Below, one piece after another: positions 1-9,123 of a stretch of 64,000 bases of DNA. The position numbers were made by a program, and so were the translations under genes. Within the stretch, counting starts at the first letter, position 1. Each line of letters opens with the position of its first letter. Source of the DNA: Oceanihabitans gracilariae (GTDB lineage: Bacteria > Bacteroidota > Bacteroidia > Flavobacteriales > Flavobacteriaceae); NCBI RefSeq assembly GCF_042684485.1, contig NZ_JBHULM010000011.1, positions 186,001 to 250,000 of the forward strand, read 5' to 3'. The notes under the pieces were generated by a model. It made no database searches. It was not told where the DNA came from and was given only the letters and a program-made list of their open reading frames with translations.

Positions 1-26
1 CCAACTATTAATTAACACAAAAGGCT

Positions 27-491
27 ATGTTTAAAAATTTAGAAAAAAAAGAAATCGACTACATCTTAGAGAATAACTATATAGGACAACTTGGTTATAT
101 CTTTAACAACAAGCCTTTTGTGGTACCTATAACGTATTTTTTTGACAAAGAATCTAACGCTATAATATGCTACTCTGGAGATGGACATAAAATGAATTCC
201 ATGCGAAAAAACCCAACTATTTCACTACTTGTTTCTGATGTAGATAGCGTTACCAATTGGAAATCTGTTTTAGTTCATGGTACTTTTGAACAGCATTTTG
301 CTAGTGATGCCAAAGCGTATCTTCATAAATTTTCTTTAGGTATTAAAGATATTATTCTGGAGAAAGAGCAAAGTAAAGCTAATTTTATTAGTGATTTTTC
401 TAGCAAAATTTACAAAGATGATATTCCTGCTGTTTTTATTATAAAAATCAATGAAATAACAGGAAAAAAACGCTTAAATGAAAAAGCGTAA
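27..491 (+). CDS. PNPOx-like flavin-binding protein
   Basis: A 154-residue protein of the pyridoxamine-5'-phosphate-oxidase-like split-barrel fold, of the NimA-like subgroup that binds FMN or a related cofactor. The N-terminal stretch with GQLGYIFNNKPFVVPITYFFD followed by a YSGDGHKMNSMRKNP segment and VSDVDSVTNWKSVLVHGTFE is typical of these small cytoplasmic proteins. There is no signal peptide. It ends just before a strong terminator hairpin and stands apart from the polysaccharide locus. The exact substrate cannot be read from sequence; redox or detoxification roles are known in relatives. Confidence 0.8.
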   Translation: MFKNLEKKEIDYILENNYIGQLGYIFNNKPFVVPITYFFDKESNAIICYSGDGHKMNSMRKNPTISLLVSDVDSVTNWKSVLVHGTFEQHFASDAKAYLHKFSLGIKDIILEKEQSKANFISDFSSKIYKDDIPAVFIIKINEITGKKRLNEKA

Positions 492-498
492 AAATGAT

Positions 499-529
499 AA
501 AAGGAGCTAATAATTAGCTCCTTTTTTTT
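499..529. terminator. Rho-independent terminator, probably bidirectional
   Basis: The arms AAAAGGAGCTAAT and ATTAGCTCCTTTT are perfect complements around a single central A, followed by a T run on the + strand and preceded by an A run that gives a T run on the - strand. It lies between the convergent ends of the flavin protein and the sigma-like gene. Confidence 0.85.
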
Positions 530-548
530 ATTCAATCTACAAACTATA

Positions 549-1316
549 TTAATTAAGATATCTATTAAACAAACTCACTTGCAAGGCTTGTTTTGCATCT
601 TGCAGCAACTGTTTTACTTCTTCTAATGTAGATTTTTTAATTAATGCTATTTCTTCTAAAGACAAGTGTTCATTAGTAAATAACTCAAAAACATGACGCA
701 TTGCATAAGGTAAATTATGAAGCACTAAAGCAGTGTGTTTTTTTACGGTGTCTTCATTTAATTTTTTATCTATGGTACTTATAAATTCTACTTCATTGTC
801 TTCTATAAATACAGCATTTAAATCATAATCGTTATGATTATATGAAATATCATCTAACTCTTCAATCAACATCAAATCACCATCGCCATCTGTACTATAT
901 TTTTCTTGCATTTCATCCCATTCTGGTTTTGAATAGGTATCAATATTCTTAAAAAAGAAATCATTAAATTCTTCTTCTACTTGAATATCCTCCATTAATT
1001 CGTCTATTTTTAAATATAGCCAAGCATAAAAATCATCTTCTTTTTCTACTTCTTCAATATGATCAAAAATTTCAATAAAAAGTTGATCTATAATATCATC
1101 TGCTTTATATTTTCCTTTAGAAAAATTTCCTTTACTAATAAAAACATGTAAGCCTCTGTTAATATAATTTCTTAAGGTTGGTAATATTTTTAAAACTAAA
1201 TCATTGAAGGCTTTTTTATCTCCTTCCTTTTTTAGTTGAATAAGACTAGAGTACGATTGTTTTACAAATAAACGATACTCGTTTTTATTTGTATAAAAGT
1301 TAATATCTGTTTTCAT
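549..1316 (-). CDS. Sigma-70-like RNA polymerase sigma factor
   Basis: A 255-residue cytoplasmic protein resembling a divergent sigma-70 family member. The N-terminal half (ALVLKILPTLRNYINRGL with a later ADDIIDQLFIEIFDHI) resembles region 2. The C-terminal part (LPYAMRHVFELFTNEHLSLEEIA then TLEEVKQLLQDAKQAL) resembles a region-4 helix-turn-helix. A long acidic stretch separates the two. The ATG at 1316 (MKTDINFY) is preferred; an in-frame ATG at 1349 would add 11 residues. It lies upstream of a Mla-type transporter on the same strand but is not obviously co-transcribed with the polysaccharide genes. Family assignment is moderately sure; promoter targets are unknown. Confidence 0.65.
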   Translation of the reverse strand: MKTDINFYTNKNEYRLFVKQSYSSLIQLKKEGDKKAFNDLVLKILPTLRNYINRGLHVFISKGNFSKGKYKADDIIDQLFIEIFDHIEEVEKEDDFYAWLYLKIDELMEDIQVEEEFNDFFFKNIDTYSKPEWDEMQEKYSTDGDGDLMLIEELDDISYNHNDYDLNAVFIEDNEVEFISTIDKKLNEDTVKKHTALVLHNLPYAMRHVFELFTNEHLSLEEIALIKKSTLEEVKQLLQDAKQALQVSLFNRYLN

Positions 1317-1401
1317 AATTGTAGTATTTACTTTAAAATTAATAAACACTACTTACAATAAAAATGACAAAAGTCATATTCAAGCACGAAACAGCTCTTT
1401 T

Positions 1402-2388
1402 TTAATTTTCATTTTTTGCTTCTTTTTTTGCTTGACGCTCTAGTTTTCTAAAATATCCTCGCGTTAAAAAGTTATGCTTTAACGCTTCCATATTTTGATT
1501 AAATTTATCTGTTCCTTCATTTATATTCTCTATAGACTCTTTTAAACTCTCTACAAGTTCTTTGTCTTCGGTTATATAATTTAAAGCACCTTCACCTTCT
1601 TTAAAACCTGTTATTGTTTCGTTTAAATTATCTATAACTTTTTTAATATCTTCACTAGATTGATTTAAGTTCGTTATCATTTTGGTTACTTTTTGTGCTT
1701 GAATAGAATCGCTAAGTAAAACACTAGCAACACTATTATCTACATCTAAAGATCCTACAATACCATTAATTTCCTTCATGGTTTTATTAGCCTCTAAACT
1801 TGTTAATTTTAAATAATGAATGGTTTGTTTTAACTCGTAAGAAGCAATAGTATCATTAATAAGCATACCTAAAGTACCTTTACCACTTGTTATGGCATTG
1901 GTTATATTTAGTAACTTAGAGGTAAGCAATGCTGCATTTTCATTAGTTGTACTTAAGGTGTTCAACATTTCATTGGTTCCTATTTTTGAATAAGATGCAA
2001 TAGTATCACCAGAGGTTACAACAGCTGCACTACCTTCTCCTGGTATAATATTTACTATCATATTACCAACCAAACCATCAGACCCTATAGTTGCGATAGC
2101 ATCTTTTTTGATATGGTTCATCATTTTTTCTTCAATAAGCATGCTTACATTGATGGTAGAATCGTTAATCATGGAAATAGATTTTACAGTTCCTACGTTA
2201 ATACCAGAATAACGTACGTTATTACCTTGCATTAATCCATTTACATTTTTAAAATTAGACGATACAATAAAAGTTTTTGCAAATAGGTTTTTACGCGCTC
2301 CTATAAAATAAATGGCAGCAATAAAAAGTAGCGACCCAAGAATAACAAAGACTCCTAATCTTAATTTTTGATTTTTTGTTTTATCCAT
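1402..2388 (-). CDS. MlaD/MCE-family lipid transport protein
   Basis: A 328-residue MCE-domain protein, the periplasmic substrate-binding part of a Mla-type phospholipid transporter. One N-terminal membrane segment (LGVFVILGSLLFIAAIYFIGA) is followed by the MCE domain (FKNVNGLMQGNNVRYSGINVG, then IGSDGLVGNMIVNI). A long helical C-terminal part rich in Asn, Thr and Ser probably forms the coiled coil that such proteins use to build a channel. It is the last gene of a permease-ATPase-MCE operon, with 17 bp to the ATPase gene. Confidence 0.88.
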   Translation of the reverse strand: MDKTKNQKLRLGVFVILGSLLFIAAIYFIGARKNLFAKTFIVSSNFKNVNGLMQGNNVRYSGINVGTVKSISMINDSTINVSMLIEEKMMNHIKKDAIATIGSDGLVGNMIVNIIPGEGSAAVVTSGDTIASYSKIGTNEMLNTLSTTNENAALLTSKLLNITNAITSGKGTLGMLINDTIASYELKQTIHYLKLTSLEANKTMKEINGIVGSLDVDNSVASVLLSDSIQAQKVTKMITNLNQSSEDIKKVIDNLNETITGFKEGEGALNYITEDKELVESLKESIENINEGTDKFNQNMEALKHNFLTRGYFRKLERQAKKEAKNEN

Positions 2389-2405
2389 AATATGCTACAT
2401 TTTAA

Positions 2406-3128
2406 TTATTTAAAAAAGGCTTTTACTTGCGCATCTGTTGAGCTTGCCAATTCATTAAAAGTACCTTCGGCATAATTAACACCATCTACTAGTAATATAA
2501 TACGTTCTGAAACTACACGAGCACAGTCTACATCATGTGTTATTATTAGCGAAGAGGTTTTATATTGTTTTTGTACGTTTCGCATAAGCTCAATAATTTC
2601 TTTAGAGGTTATAGGGTCTAAACCACTTGTTGGTTCATCATATAAAATTATTTTTGGTTTTAAAATTAAAGTTCTAGCTAATGCAATACGTCTTTTCATT
2701 CCTCCTGAAAGCTCTGCTGGCATGAGGTCTATTGCGTGTACTAAGCCTACATTTTCAAGTGCTTCGTGTACTAATTTATCTATATTTTCTGCATTATTTA
2801 ATTTACTTTTATGTCTTCGTAATGGAAACTCTAAGTTTTCTCTAACAGTCATTGAATCATACAAAGCGCTACCTTGAAATAAAAAACCTATTTCTGTTCT
2901 TAGTGTATCTAAATCGGTTTGATTTAAAGTATTAATTTCATGATCCATTATTTTAATGGTACCTGAATCTGCTTGTAATAAACCAACCAAACATTTAATC
3001 ATTACCGATTTACCAGAACCAGATTTACCCATGATTACTAGGTTTTCGCCTTCAAACAGTTTTAAATTAAAACCATTTAAAACATGATTGTCACCAAAGC
3101 TTTTCTTTAAGTCTTTAATTTCTAACAT
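2406..3128 (-). CDS. Mla-type ABC transporter ATP-binding protein
   Basis: The ATPase of the lipid transporter. It has the Walker A motif GKSGSGKS, the ABC signature LSGGMKRR, Walker B IILYDEPTSGLD and the switch His in IITHDVD. The start chosen is the ATG at 3128 (MLEIKDLKKSFG), where the family normally begins. An ATG at 3185 would add 19 residues without recognisable domain sequence, and would sit 3 bp after the permease stop, so the longer form is possible. It energises MlaE-type permease movement of lipids between membranes. Confidence 0.88.
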   Translation of the reverse strand: MLEIKDLKKSFGDNHVLNGFNLKLFEGENLVIMGKSGSGKSVMIKCLVGLLQADSGTIKIMDHEINTLNQTDLDTLRTEIGFLFQGSALYDSMTVRENLEFPLRRHKSKLNNAENIDKLVHEALENVGLVHAIDLMPAELSGGMKRRIALARTLILKPKIILYDEPTSGLDPITSKEIIELMRNVQKQYKTSSLIITHDVDCARVVSERIILLVDGVNYAEGTFNELASSTDAQVKAFFK

Positions 3129-3188
3129 TATCGACTTTTCTCGAGTACCATTAGAAGGTCTTTGTATATTTTGTTTTGTGTGCATAGC

Positions 3189-3959
3189 TTAAAGATCAAT
3201 AAAAATATCTGTTACAAAAACGGCTATAAAATCTATAATAAACAATAACATAGAAGAAAATACCACTGCAGAATTAGCTGCTGCTCCTACACCAACCGTT
3301 CCTTTTTTACAATTATAGCCTTTAAAGCATCCAACAAGCGCAATTGCAAATCCGAAAAAAAAGGTTTTAATCGTTGCAGGTAAAAGATCACTAAACTCTA
3401 GAACTTTAATGACTTTATTAAAATAAAGCACAAAGGAAACTTCTCCTTTAATATTCTCTACAATATAAGATCCAAAAAGCGCAATTGCATCACCTAAAAG
3501 CACTAACAGAGGTAACATAAGGGTTGCTGCAACAATTCTAGTAACTACTAAAAACTTAAACGGATTTGTTCCAGAAACTTCCATGGCATCAATTTGTTCT
3601 GTTACACGCATAGAACCCAACTCAGCACCTATACCAGAAGCTATTCTGCCTGCAAAAGTTAAAGCTATTATTACTGGACCTATTTCTCTTATAATAGAAA
3701 GACTAACCATAGAAGGCATCCAAGATTCTGCTCCAAAACCTTCTAAAGTTGGCCTAGTTTGTATGGTCATTACTAAACCAATAATAAATCCTGTAACTGC
3801 AACTAACAAAATAGAACGATTACCTATTTGGTAACACTGTTTCATTAGTTCTTTACCTTCAAAAGGTCGTGTAAATACCTCTTTAAAAAATCGGTTTGCA
3901 AATAGCGAGAGCTCACCTATTTCTACAAAAAAAGACTTAAAACCACTTGAACTACTCAT
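3189..3959 (-). CDS. MlaE-family ABC transporter permease
   Basis: A 256-residue inner-membrane permease of the MlaE/YrbE family. It has about five hydrophobic segments and the family core REIGPVIIALTFAGRIASG, followed by GAELGSMRVTEQIDAMEV. First gene of the permease-ATPase-MCE operon. Role by family: lipid traffic and outer-membrane asymmetry, housekeeping rather than part of the sulfated-glycan system. Confidence 0.9.
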   Translation of the reverse strand: MSSSSGFKSFFVEIGELSLFANRFFKEVFTRPFEGKELMKQCYQIGNRSILLVAVTGFIIGLVMTIQTRPTLEGFGAESWMPSMVSLSIIREIGPVIIALTFAGRIASGIGAELGSMRVTEQIDAMEVSGTNPFKFLVVTRIVAATLMLPLLVLLGDAIALFGSYIVENIKGEVSFVLYFNKVIKVLEFSDLLPATIKTFFFGFAIALVGCFKGYNCKKGTVGVGAAANSAVVFSSMLLFIIDFIAVFVTDIFIDL

Positions 3960-4555
3960 TATTAAACATTTAATTCTAAATATAGTAAGAAAATAGCACT
4001 TTAATAAGGATATAAATCATAGAATATATTTTTAGGAAAGAAAAACACAAAGATTAAGAACTACAGAAGAAAGGAACTTAAATACATAAAAAGGTTTTAA
4101 AAATTTTTCTTAAAAACTTCATCATTTTAAAAGAGATAAACACCAATTTTAGACAAAAAAATAGTTGGTGTCATTTGATAGAAATTATTTTAACAAACCG
4201 CTTATTTAGTGGAAAAAAAATCACATTTTTGTAAGGAGCATAAGTGTAAAAAGAAAAACATTTATCAGGATAATTATTTTCAATTTTTGAGACTTTATTA
4301 CTTTAAAAAAAAGGTATAAACTTGAATAAAGACAAATAAAATTGCAGAAAAAACAAAACTTATTACAAAGGGATAAACTATTGAATTTCTGTAATAAAAA
4401 AGATGCTTTAACTATTTGTTTTAGCTTTTTAAAATTTAACTTTGAAATAATAAATGAAGCGCACTGTTTATATTTAAAATCACATCATTATTTTTATATA
4501 CAGGCTACTGCTAACAAAACAAAATTACAACTAATTATATTTAACATAAAACAAC
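3960..4555. other. Intergenic region before the polysaccharide locus
   Basis: About 600 AT-rich bases between the divergent transporter operon and the FGE gene. No convincing gene is visible; short open frames here overlap the FGE start and lack any family resemblance. A candidate promoter lies at 4416-4444. The 21-bp direct-repeat element found at other promoters of the locus was searched for here and not found. Confidence 0.6.
4416..4444 (+). promoter_or_regulatory. Candidate promoter for the FGE gene
   Basis: TTG at 4416-4418 and TAACTTTG at 4437-4444, spaced 18 bp, fit the Bacteroidota -33/-7 pattern (TTG, TAnnTTTG). The leader would be about 105 nt. A second possible -7 box, TATATTTA, lies at 4536-4543. 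No regulon direct repeat accompanies either one. Confidence 0.35.
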
Positions 4556-5653
4556 ATGTACCATCAAAACATAAAAAAGCAATTAGCGTATTTTGCTCTA
4601 GCTTTATTACTTTTTACAACCCTTTCTAACTGTAAAAACAAAAAAGAAAGCCAAACCTCTGTGCCAAAACCTATAGCACAAATTGAAGCTCCTGAAGGTA
4701 TGGTTTGGGTAGCACAAAAAACATTTTTACAAGGCGCAAAAGACACAGACCAATATGCTATGCCTAGAGAAAAACCTGCACATATGGTTACTGTAGATGG
4801 CTTTTTTATAGATGCTACAGAAGTTACCAACAAGCAATTTAAAGCCTTTGTAGAGGCTACAGACTATATTACTATTGCTGAACGCGAGATTGATTGGGAA
4901 GAAATGAAAAAAGAATTACCTCCTAACACCCCAAAACCTCATGATTCTATACTGCAACCTGGTAGTCTTATTTTTAATAAAGATGTAAATGCTGTTGTAA
5001 ATATGGAAAACTACGGACAATGGTGGACATGGAAAACGGGAGCAAACTGGAGACATCCAGAAGGTCCGGAATCTACTATTGAAGGTAAAGACAACTTTCC
5101 TGTAGTGCATGTCGCTTACCAAGATGCTATAGCGTATTGCGAATGGGCTAACCGACGTTTACCAACGGAAGCCGAATGGGAATCTGCTGCACAAGGCACA
5201 AATGCAAACAGCATTTTTACTTGGGGAGATAATCCTGCGGTTTTAGATGCTAATGCCAATACGTGGCAAGGTGTTTTTCCGACTAAAAATGATTCTAAAG
5301 ATGGTTTTGAATTTATTTCGCCTGTAAAGTCTTATCCAGCAAATAGTATTGGATTATATGATATGGCTGGAAATGTATGGGAAATTACGAATGACTTTTT
5401 TAATGTAAACTATTATAAGGAATTAGATAGTTCTCAACCTATTGTAAATCCTAAAGGAGCTGAAAAGCATTTTAACCCGAACAATCCTTATCAAGTAGAA
5501 CACGTGATGAAAGGAGGTTCTTTTTTATGTCATGCTTCGTACTGTGCAAGCTTTAGAATTTCGGCTAAAATGGGTGTTTCTATGGATTCTGGATCGGATC
5601 ATATGGGCTTTAGAACCGTTGCTACGCCAGACATGTTGAAGTCTGAAGAATAA
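4556..5653 (+). CDS. Formylglycine-generating enzyme (sulfatase maturation), exported
   Basis: A 365-residue FGE/SUMF1-family protein that converts the active-site Cys of type I sulfatases to C-alpha-formylglycine. The C-terminal core keeps both catalytic cysteines in GGSFLCHASYC (C325 and C330) and the downstream GFR motif; RLPTEAEWE and AGNVWE are also family hallmarks. The N-terminus has a hydrophobic segment ending in LSNC (Cys26), a lipobox-like site with an unusual Asn before the Cys, so it is probably periplasmic or membrane-anchored rather than cytoplasmic. As the only FGE in the window it is the likely activator of the 14 neighbouring sulfatases. Enzyme identity is sure; anchoring is inferred. 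Confidence 0.93.
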   Translation: MYHQNIKKQLAYFALALLLFTTLSNCKNKKESQTSVPKPIAQIEAPEGMVWVAQKTFLQGAKDTDQYAMPREKPAHMVTVDGFFIDATEVTNKQFKAFVEATDYITIAEREIDWEEMKKELPPNTPKPHDSILQPGSLIFNKDVNAVVNMENYGQWWTWKTGANWRHPEGPESTIEGKDNFPVVHVAYQDAIAYCEWANRRLPTEAEWESAAQGTNANSIFTWGDNPAVLDANANTWQGVFPTKNDSKDGFEFISPVKSYPANSIGLYDMAGNVWEITNDFFNVNYYKELDSSQPIVNPKGAEKHFNPNNPYQVEHVMKGGSFLCHASYCASFRISAKMGVSMDSGSDHMGFRTVATPDMLKSEE

Positions 5654-5727
5654 AAAACTCGAATATCTATGACAAAACCTTTAACTACGAATCCGTATTA
5701 AAGCTTATTTATTTAAGGTATAACACT

Positions 5728-5760
5728 AAAAAAAGGGAAAGTAAACTTTCCCTTTTTTTT
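5728..5760. terminator. Convergent-gene terminator
   Basis: GGGAAAGT and ACTTTCCC form a stem around an AA loop, flanked by an A run on the left and a T run on the right, so it can end both the FGE gene and the leftward sulfatase operon. Confidence 0.85.
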
Positions 5761-5812
5761 ATTCCATAAAGTGATGTGTAACACCACCTATGTTTTATTA
5801 TATAATCCGCGA

Positions 5813-7651
5813 CTAATCTATTAAAGAAAAGTCTTTAGAGACTCTAGTGACTCTCATATAAAAAGCGCCCCAATCTTCATCTTCATCGGTTGTAAACCAT
5901 GCACTCATATCGGTTTCTCCTTTGGTAAAGTTCCCCATAAAACTAATCACTTTAGCGTCTTTAGTTATAGCTTTTGTTTGCTCCCAAGCGCCAATTTTTA
6001 CACCACCAGATTTAAAATTCATGGTTCTTCCTGCTGCAATAGCTTCAGTAGAAATAGTACCTTCCTTACCTTCAACAGCTGCATTAATGGCTAAATCAGC
6101 TTCAAAAGGCCATCTGCTTAATTCAATGGTGTAGGTTCCCGATTGCTCAAAGGCTACGGTAAACTCACCTCCTATTGGGTTCTTTTGTGCTTCTCTGATA
6201 TAATTTTGATTCCATGGAATTTTAGAATCGTGCACATGCGTATCATGACAGGTTAATTCAATAGGATTCTGCTGATCTGACCCTAAAACGATAATTGGAA
6301 ACTGGTTAAATTCTGTTGAAACAGAACTCCACCATTCGTTATAATATCCACGCATTTGTTCTACCTTCTCTGGGAACTGTGCGGCTAAGTCATTCTCTTG
6401 CCCTGGATCTTTAGACACATCATACAATTCCTTCCCATTAACCAATCGCATTTTGTCTGACATCACAGCACTTTTTCGCCATTTAATAGGACTCTGCACA
6501 CGTTGTGAATCTGTAATAAGATAGTCTCTTCCAATGCTGTCTTTTTCTCCTAAAAGAAGTGCTGAAATATCTGAACCATCAATTTCTTTTTGGCGCTCTG
6601 GCAATTCTAAATCACATAAAGTCGCTAAGGTTGGTAAAATATCTAAATGTGCCGTAAGTGCCTTAACATCTCTTCCGCCTTCAATATTTTTCTCTGGATA
6701 CTTAATAAAGAATGGTACGCGGTGTCCACCTTCATATTCACTATTTTTTGTACCTTTCATTCCTGCATTATAACCGTAAAGTTGCCCTTTAACTTTCTTA
6801 TACCCTGAAGCGGTTCCGTTATCGGTCATAAAGATAACAATGGTATTATCTGCGATGTTTAAGTCTTCTAATTTCTTCTGAAGTTTCGCAAAATTATCAT
6901 CCACGTTCGTAATCATTCCGTAGAATATTTTTTGAAACTCAGGAATATCTAAATCTTTGTATTGGTTATAATAGTCTTCAGGAACATTATAAGGTAAGTG
7001 TGGTGCATTTGTAGAGATGTAGGTGAAAAACGGTTGGTCTTTATGTGTTTCAATATAATCTATCGCCTCATCAAACCACACATCAGTACAGTAACCTTCA
7101 TACTTTGTAGGCACGCCATTTTTAAAATAAGTATCATCAAAATAATCATTATCCCAATAATCTGGTGTTTGGCCAACACCACCTCCACCATGTGTTATGG
7201 TGTATTCAAACCCTTTATCTTGCGGTCTAGAAGGATAAGTATCTCCTAAATGCCATTTTCCAAACATCGCGGTTTCATAGCCATTTTCTTGAAATACCTC
7301 AGCCATAGTCACCTCATCTTCTCTTAAAATAGACACGCCACCTATGGTATGCCAAACGCCTACTCTATTAGCATATCTTCCGGTCATTAAACCTGATCTA
7401 GAAGGCGCACAAGTAGGACCAACATGAAAATCGGTTAACCTTACAGATTCGTCATGAAACTCATCTAATGCTGGTGTTTTTACCAAGGTATTACCATGAG
7501 CACCAAGATCGCCGTAACCTTGATCATCGGTTATAATTACAATGACGTTAGGTTGTTTTGATTTTTTCTTAGTCACTGTTTTTGTCGATTGAGAGGTACA
7601 TGAAAATGCAAATCCCATAAGCGCCATTAATACTATTATTTTTTTGTTCAT
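5813..7651 (-). CDS. S1 sulfatase, lipoprotein, CAPSR type
   Basis: A 612-residue type I (S1) arylsulfatase-like hydrolase that removes sulfate esters using a formylglycine made from Cys81 in CAPSR. Metal-binding Asp residues are in TDDQ (42-43) and MTDNG, and the GKWHLGD motif supplies the Lys and His of the active site. A lipobox AFSC (Cys18) suggests membrane anchoring. After the sulfatase core there is an extra C-terminal beta domain of about 150 residues (FTVAFEQSGTYTIELSRWPFEADLAI), possibly substrate-binding. Last gene of the leftward operon from the TonB receptor. Closest relative in the window is the sulfatase at 23608. Regioselectivity cannot be read from sequence. Confidence 0.92.
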   Translation of the reverse strand: MNKKIIVLMALMGFAFSCTSQSTKTVTKKKSKQPNVIVIITDDQGYGDLGAHGNTLVKTPALDEFHDESVRLTDFHVGPTCAPSRSGLMTGRYANRVGVWHTIGGVSILREDEVTMAEVFQENGYETAMFGKWHLGDTYPSRPQDKGFEYTITHGGGGVGQTPDYWDNDYFDDTYFKNGVPTKYEGYCTDVWFDEAIDYIETHKDQPFFTYISTNAPHLPYNVPEDYYNQYKDLDIPEFQKIFYGMITNVDDNFAKLQKKLEDLNIADNTIVIFMTDNGTASGYKKVKGQLYGYNAGMKGTKNSEYEGGHRVPFFIKYPEKNIEGGRDVKALTAHLDILPTLATLCDLELPERQKEIDGSDISALLLGEKDSIGRDYLITDSQRVQSPIKWRKSAVMSDKMRLVNGKELYDVSKDPGQENDLAAQFPEKVEQMRGYYNEWWSSVSTEFNQFPIIVLGSDQQNPIELTCHDTHVHDSKIPWNQNYIREAQKNPIGGEFTVAFEQSGTYTIELSRWPFEADLAINAAVEGKEGTISTEAIAAGRTMNFKSGGVKIGAWEQTKAITKDAKVISFMGNFTKGETDMSAWFTTDEDEDWGAFYMRVTRVSKDFSLID

Positions 7652-7710
7652 TTCAATACTATTTTTTGAAAGTCTATGGTGTTATTAAATTATTTTTAAG
7701 CGTTATTTAG

Positions 7711-9117
7711 TTATTCCGGAAGTTCTTTTTTCCAATCATACCAAAGTTGTTTAAGTGCATCAACACCTTGTTGATTCGCTTTAGCAACATTATTGTTTTC
7801 CTTTGGATCTTCAGAAATATGATAGAGTTCTTCTCTTTTTATTTTGTCGTTAAACAACAGTTTCCAATCGCCTTTTCTAACAGCGCCTTGTGCCCAATGA
7901 TTGGTATTTTCTCTAGGAAAACGCCATTCCCAAAATAAGGGTTTTGTTCTTGTAAAACTATTGTTTTCTAAAATTGAACTGATATTTTCTCCATCAATTG
8001 GATAATCGTTTGGTAATTCGGTTTGCGCTAAACTGGCAAAGGTTGGTAATAAATCTACAGTGGAAAGCACACTAGTAGAATCTACCTTATTTTCTTCAAC
8101 ATGATTTTTCCATTTTACAATAAAAGGCACCACCACACCACCTTGAAAGATATCTACTTTTCGTCCTTTTAAACCTGCTGTAGAACCCGCTTCTTTAGAA
8201 GGTCCCCATCCTGCAGGACCATTATCGCTTGAAAAGATAATTAGTGTATTCTCATCTAATCCTAGCTCTGAAATAGAGTCTAATAAGCGTCCTATATGAT
8301 AATCGGCATCCTTTAAAACCGCATAATAGGTTTCTTTGCTTGGTGACAAGCCTTTAAACGGTTCGCGTTGTGCGTCGGAAGGCCATAACGGTGTATGCGG
8401 ATCTTTTAACCAAAGGTTGACAAACATGGGTTGCTTTCCTTTATTCTCCTTTATAAAATCTATGGTTTCATCTACAGCTATTCTGCTTGAACTTTGTACC
8501 CAAAGGGTATCTTTATCCATAAATCGTGTGGTTGGCCATTTTTGATCGCCTTTCCAAGTGGGCCCATTGCCGTTCCAAACTCTTGTTTCATCATAACCAT
8601 AGCCTTTCGGTTCTGGTGCTGAAGGATCACCATGAGGTTTACCGCCACCGCCTAAATGCCATTTCCCAAAATGTGCCGTTTTATAACCTGCTTTCTGTAA
8701 GGTTTGCGGTAGATAAACCGGAAGGGAATCGTTTAAATAATTAGGCATATTGCGTTTGGCATTAACTTCGTTTCCTGCAAAGTGAGCATGAACACGGTGT
8801 CTTGCCGGAAAATGACCTGTTAAAACCGACGCTCGACTTGGAGAACACACTCCACTTGTCACGTGAAACTGACTGTATCGTGTGCCTTCAGCAGCCATTT
8901 TATCTAAATTGGGCGTTGCGACTTCTGTATTTCCATACACGCCTAAATCACCATAACCCCAATCATCTGCAAAAATAAAAATGATGTTTGGTCTTGTTTC
9001 TTTTTGTTGGCTTACAACCTCTTTTCCAGCTACAGGTTCTTTTTTTGTGCCATTGCAAGAACAGATCGCTAATGCAATACCTAAAAGAATACTAAGTTTT
9101 AACCCACTAATTCTCAT
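7711..9117 (-). CDS. S1 sulfatase, lipoprotein, CSPSR type
   Basis: A 468-residue sulfatase, the shortest in the window, with the formylglycine Cys91 in CSPSR, DDWGYGDLG at the metal site, GKWHLGGGG and SSDNGPAGWGPS. The N-terminus (ALAICSC, Cys21) looks like a lipoprotein signal. It sits 6 bp before the next upstream gene and 59 bp after its end comes the following sulfatase, all in the leftward operon. It forms its own sequence subgroup here, so it probably attacks a different sulfate position from its neighbours; that is inference. The C-terminus ends shortly after the conserved DWKLLFN/ELYHISEDP region, with no added domain. Confidence 0.92.
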   Translation of the reverse strand: MRISGLKLSILLGIALAICSCNGTKKEPVAGKEVVSQQKETRPNIIFIFADDWGYGDLGVYGNTEVATPNLDKMAAEGTRYSQFHVTSGVCSPSRASVLTGHFPARHRVHAHFAGNEVNAKRNMPNYLNDSLPVYLPQTLQKAGYKTAHFGKWHLGGGGKPHGDPSAPEPKGYGYDETRVWNGNGPTWKGDQKWPTTRFMDKDTLWVQSSSRIAVDETIDFIKENKGKQPMFVNLWLKDPHTPLWPSDAQREPFKGLSPSKETYYAVLKDADYHIGRLLDSISELGLDENTLIIFSSDNGPAGWGPSKEAGSTAGLKGRKVDIFQGGVVVPFIVKWKNHVEENKVDSTSVLSTVDLLPTFASLAQTELPNDYPIDGENISSILENNSFTRTKPLFWEWRFPRENTNHWAQGAVRKGDWKLLFNDKIKREELYHISEDPKENNNVAKANQQGVDALKQLWYDWKKELPE

Positions 9118-9123
9118 TCTGTT

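Noticed and set aside
4162..4200. Similarity to the regulon spacer (CATTTGATAGAA) before the FGE gene
   Set aside because: The flanking half-sites with AG cores at 21 bp are absent and no -7 box lies at the required distance.
4342..4629. Open frame of 95 residues overlapping the FGE start
   Set aside because: Low-complexity composition, no recognisable domain, and it runs into the well-supported FGE coding frame.
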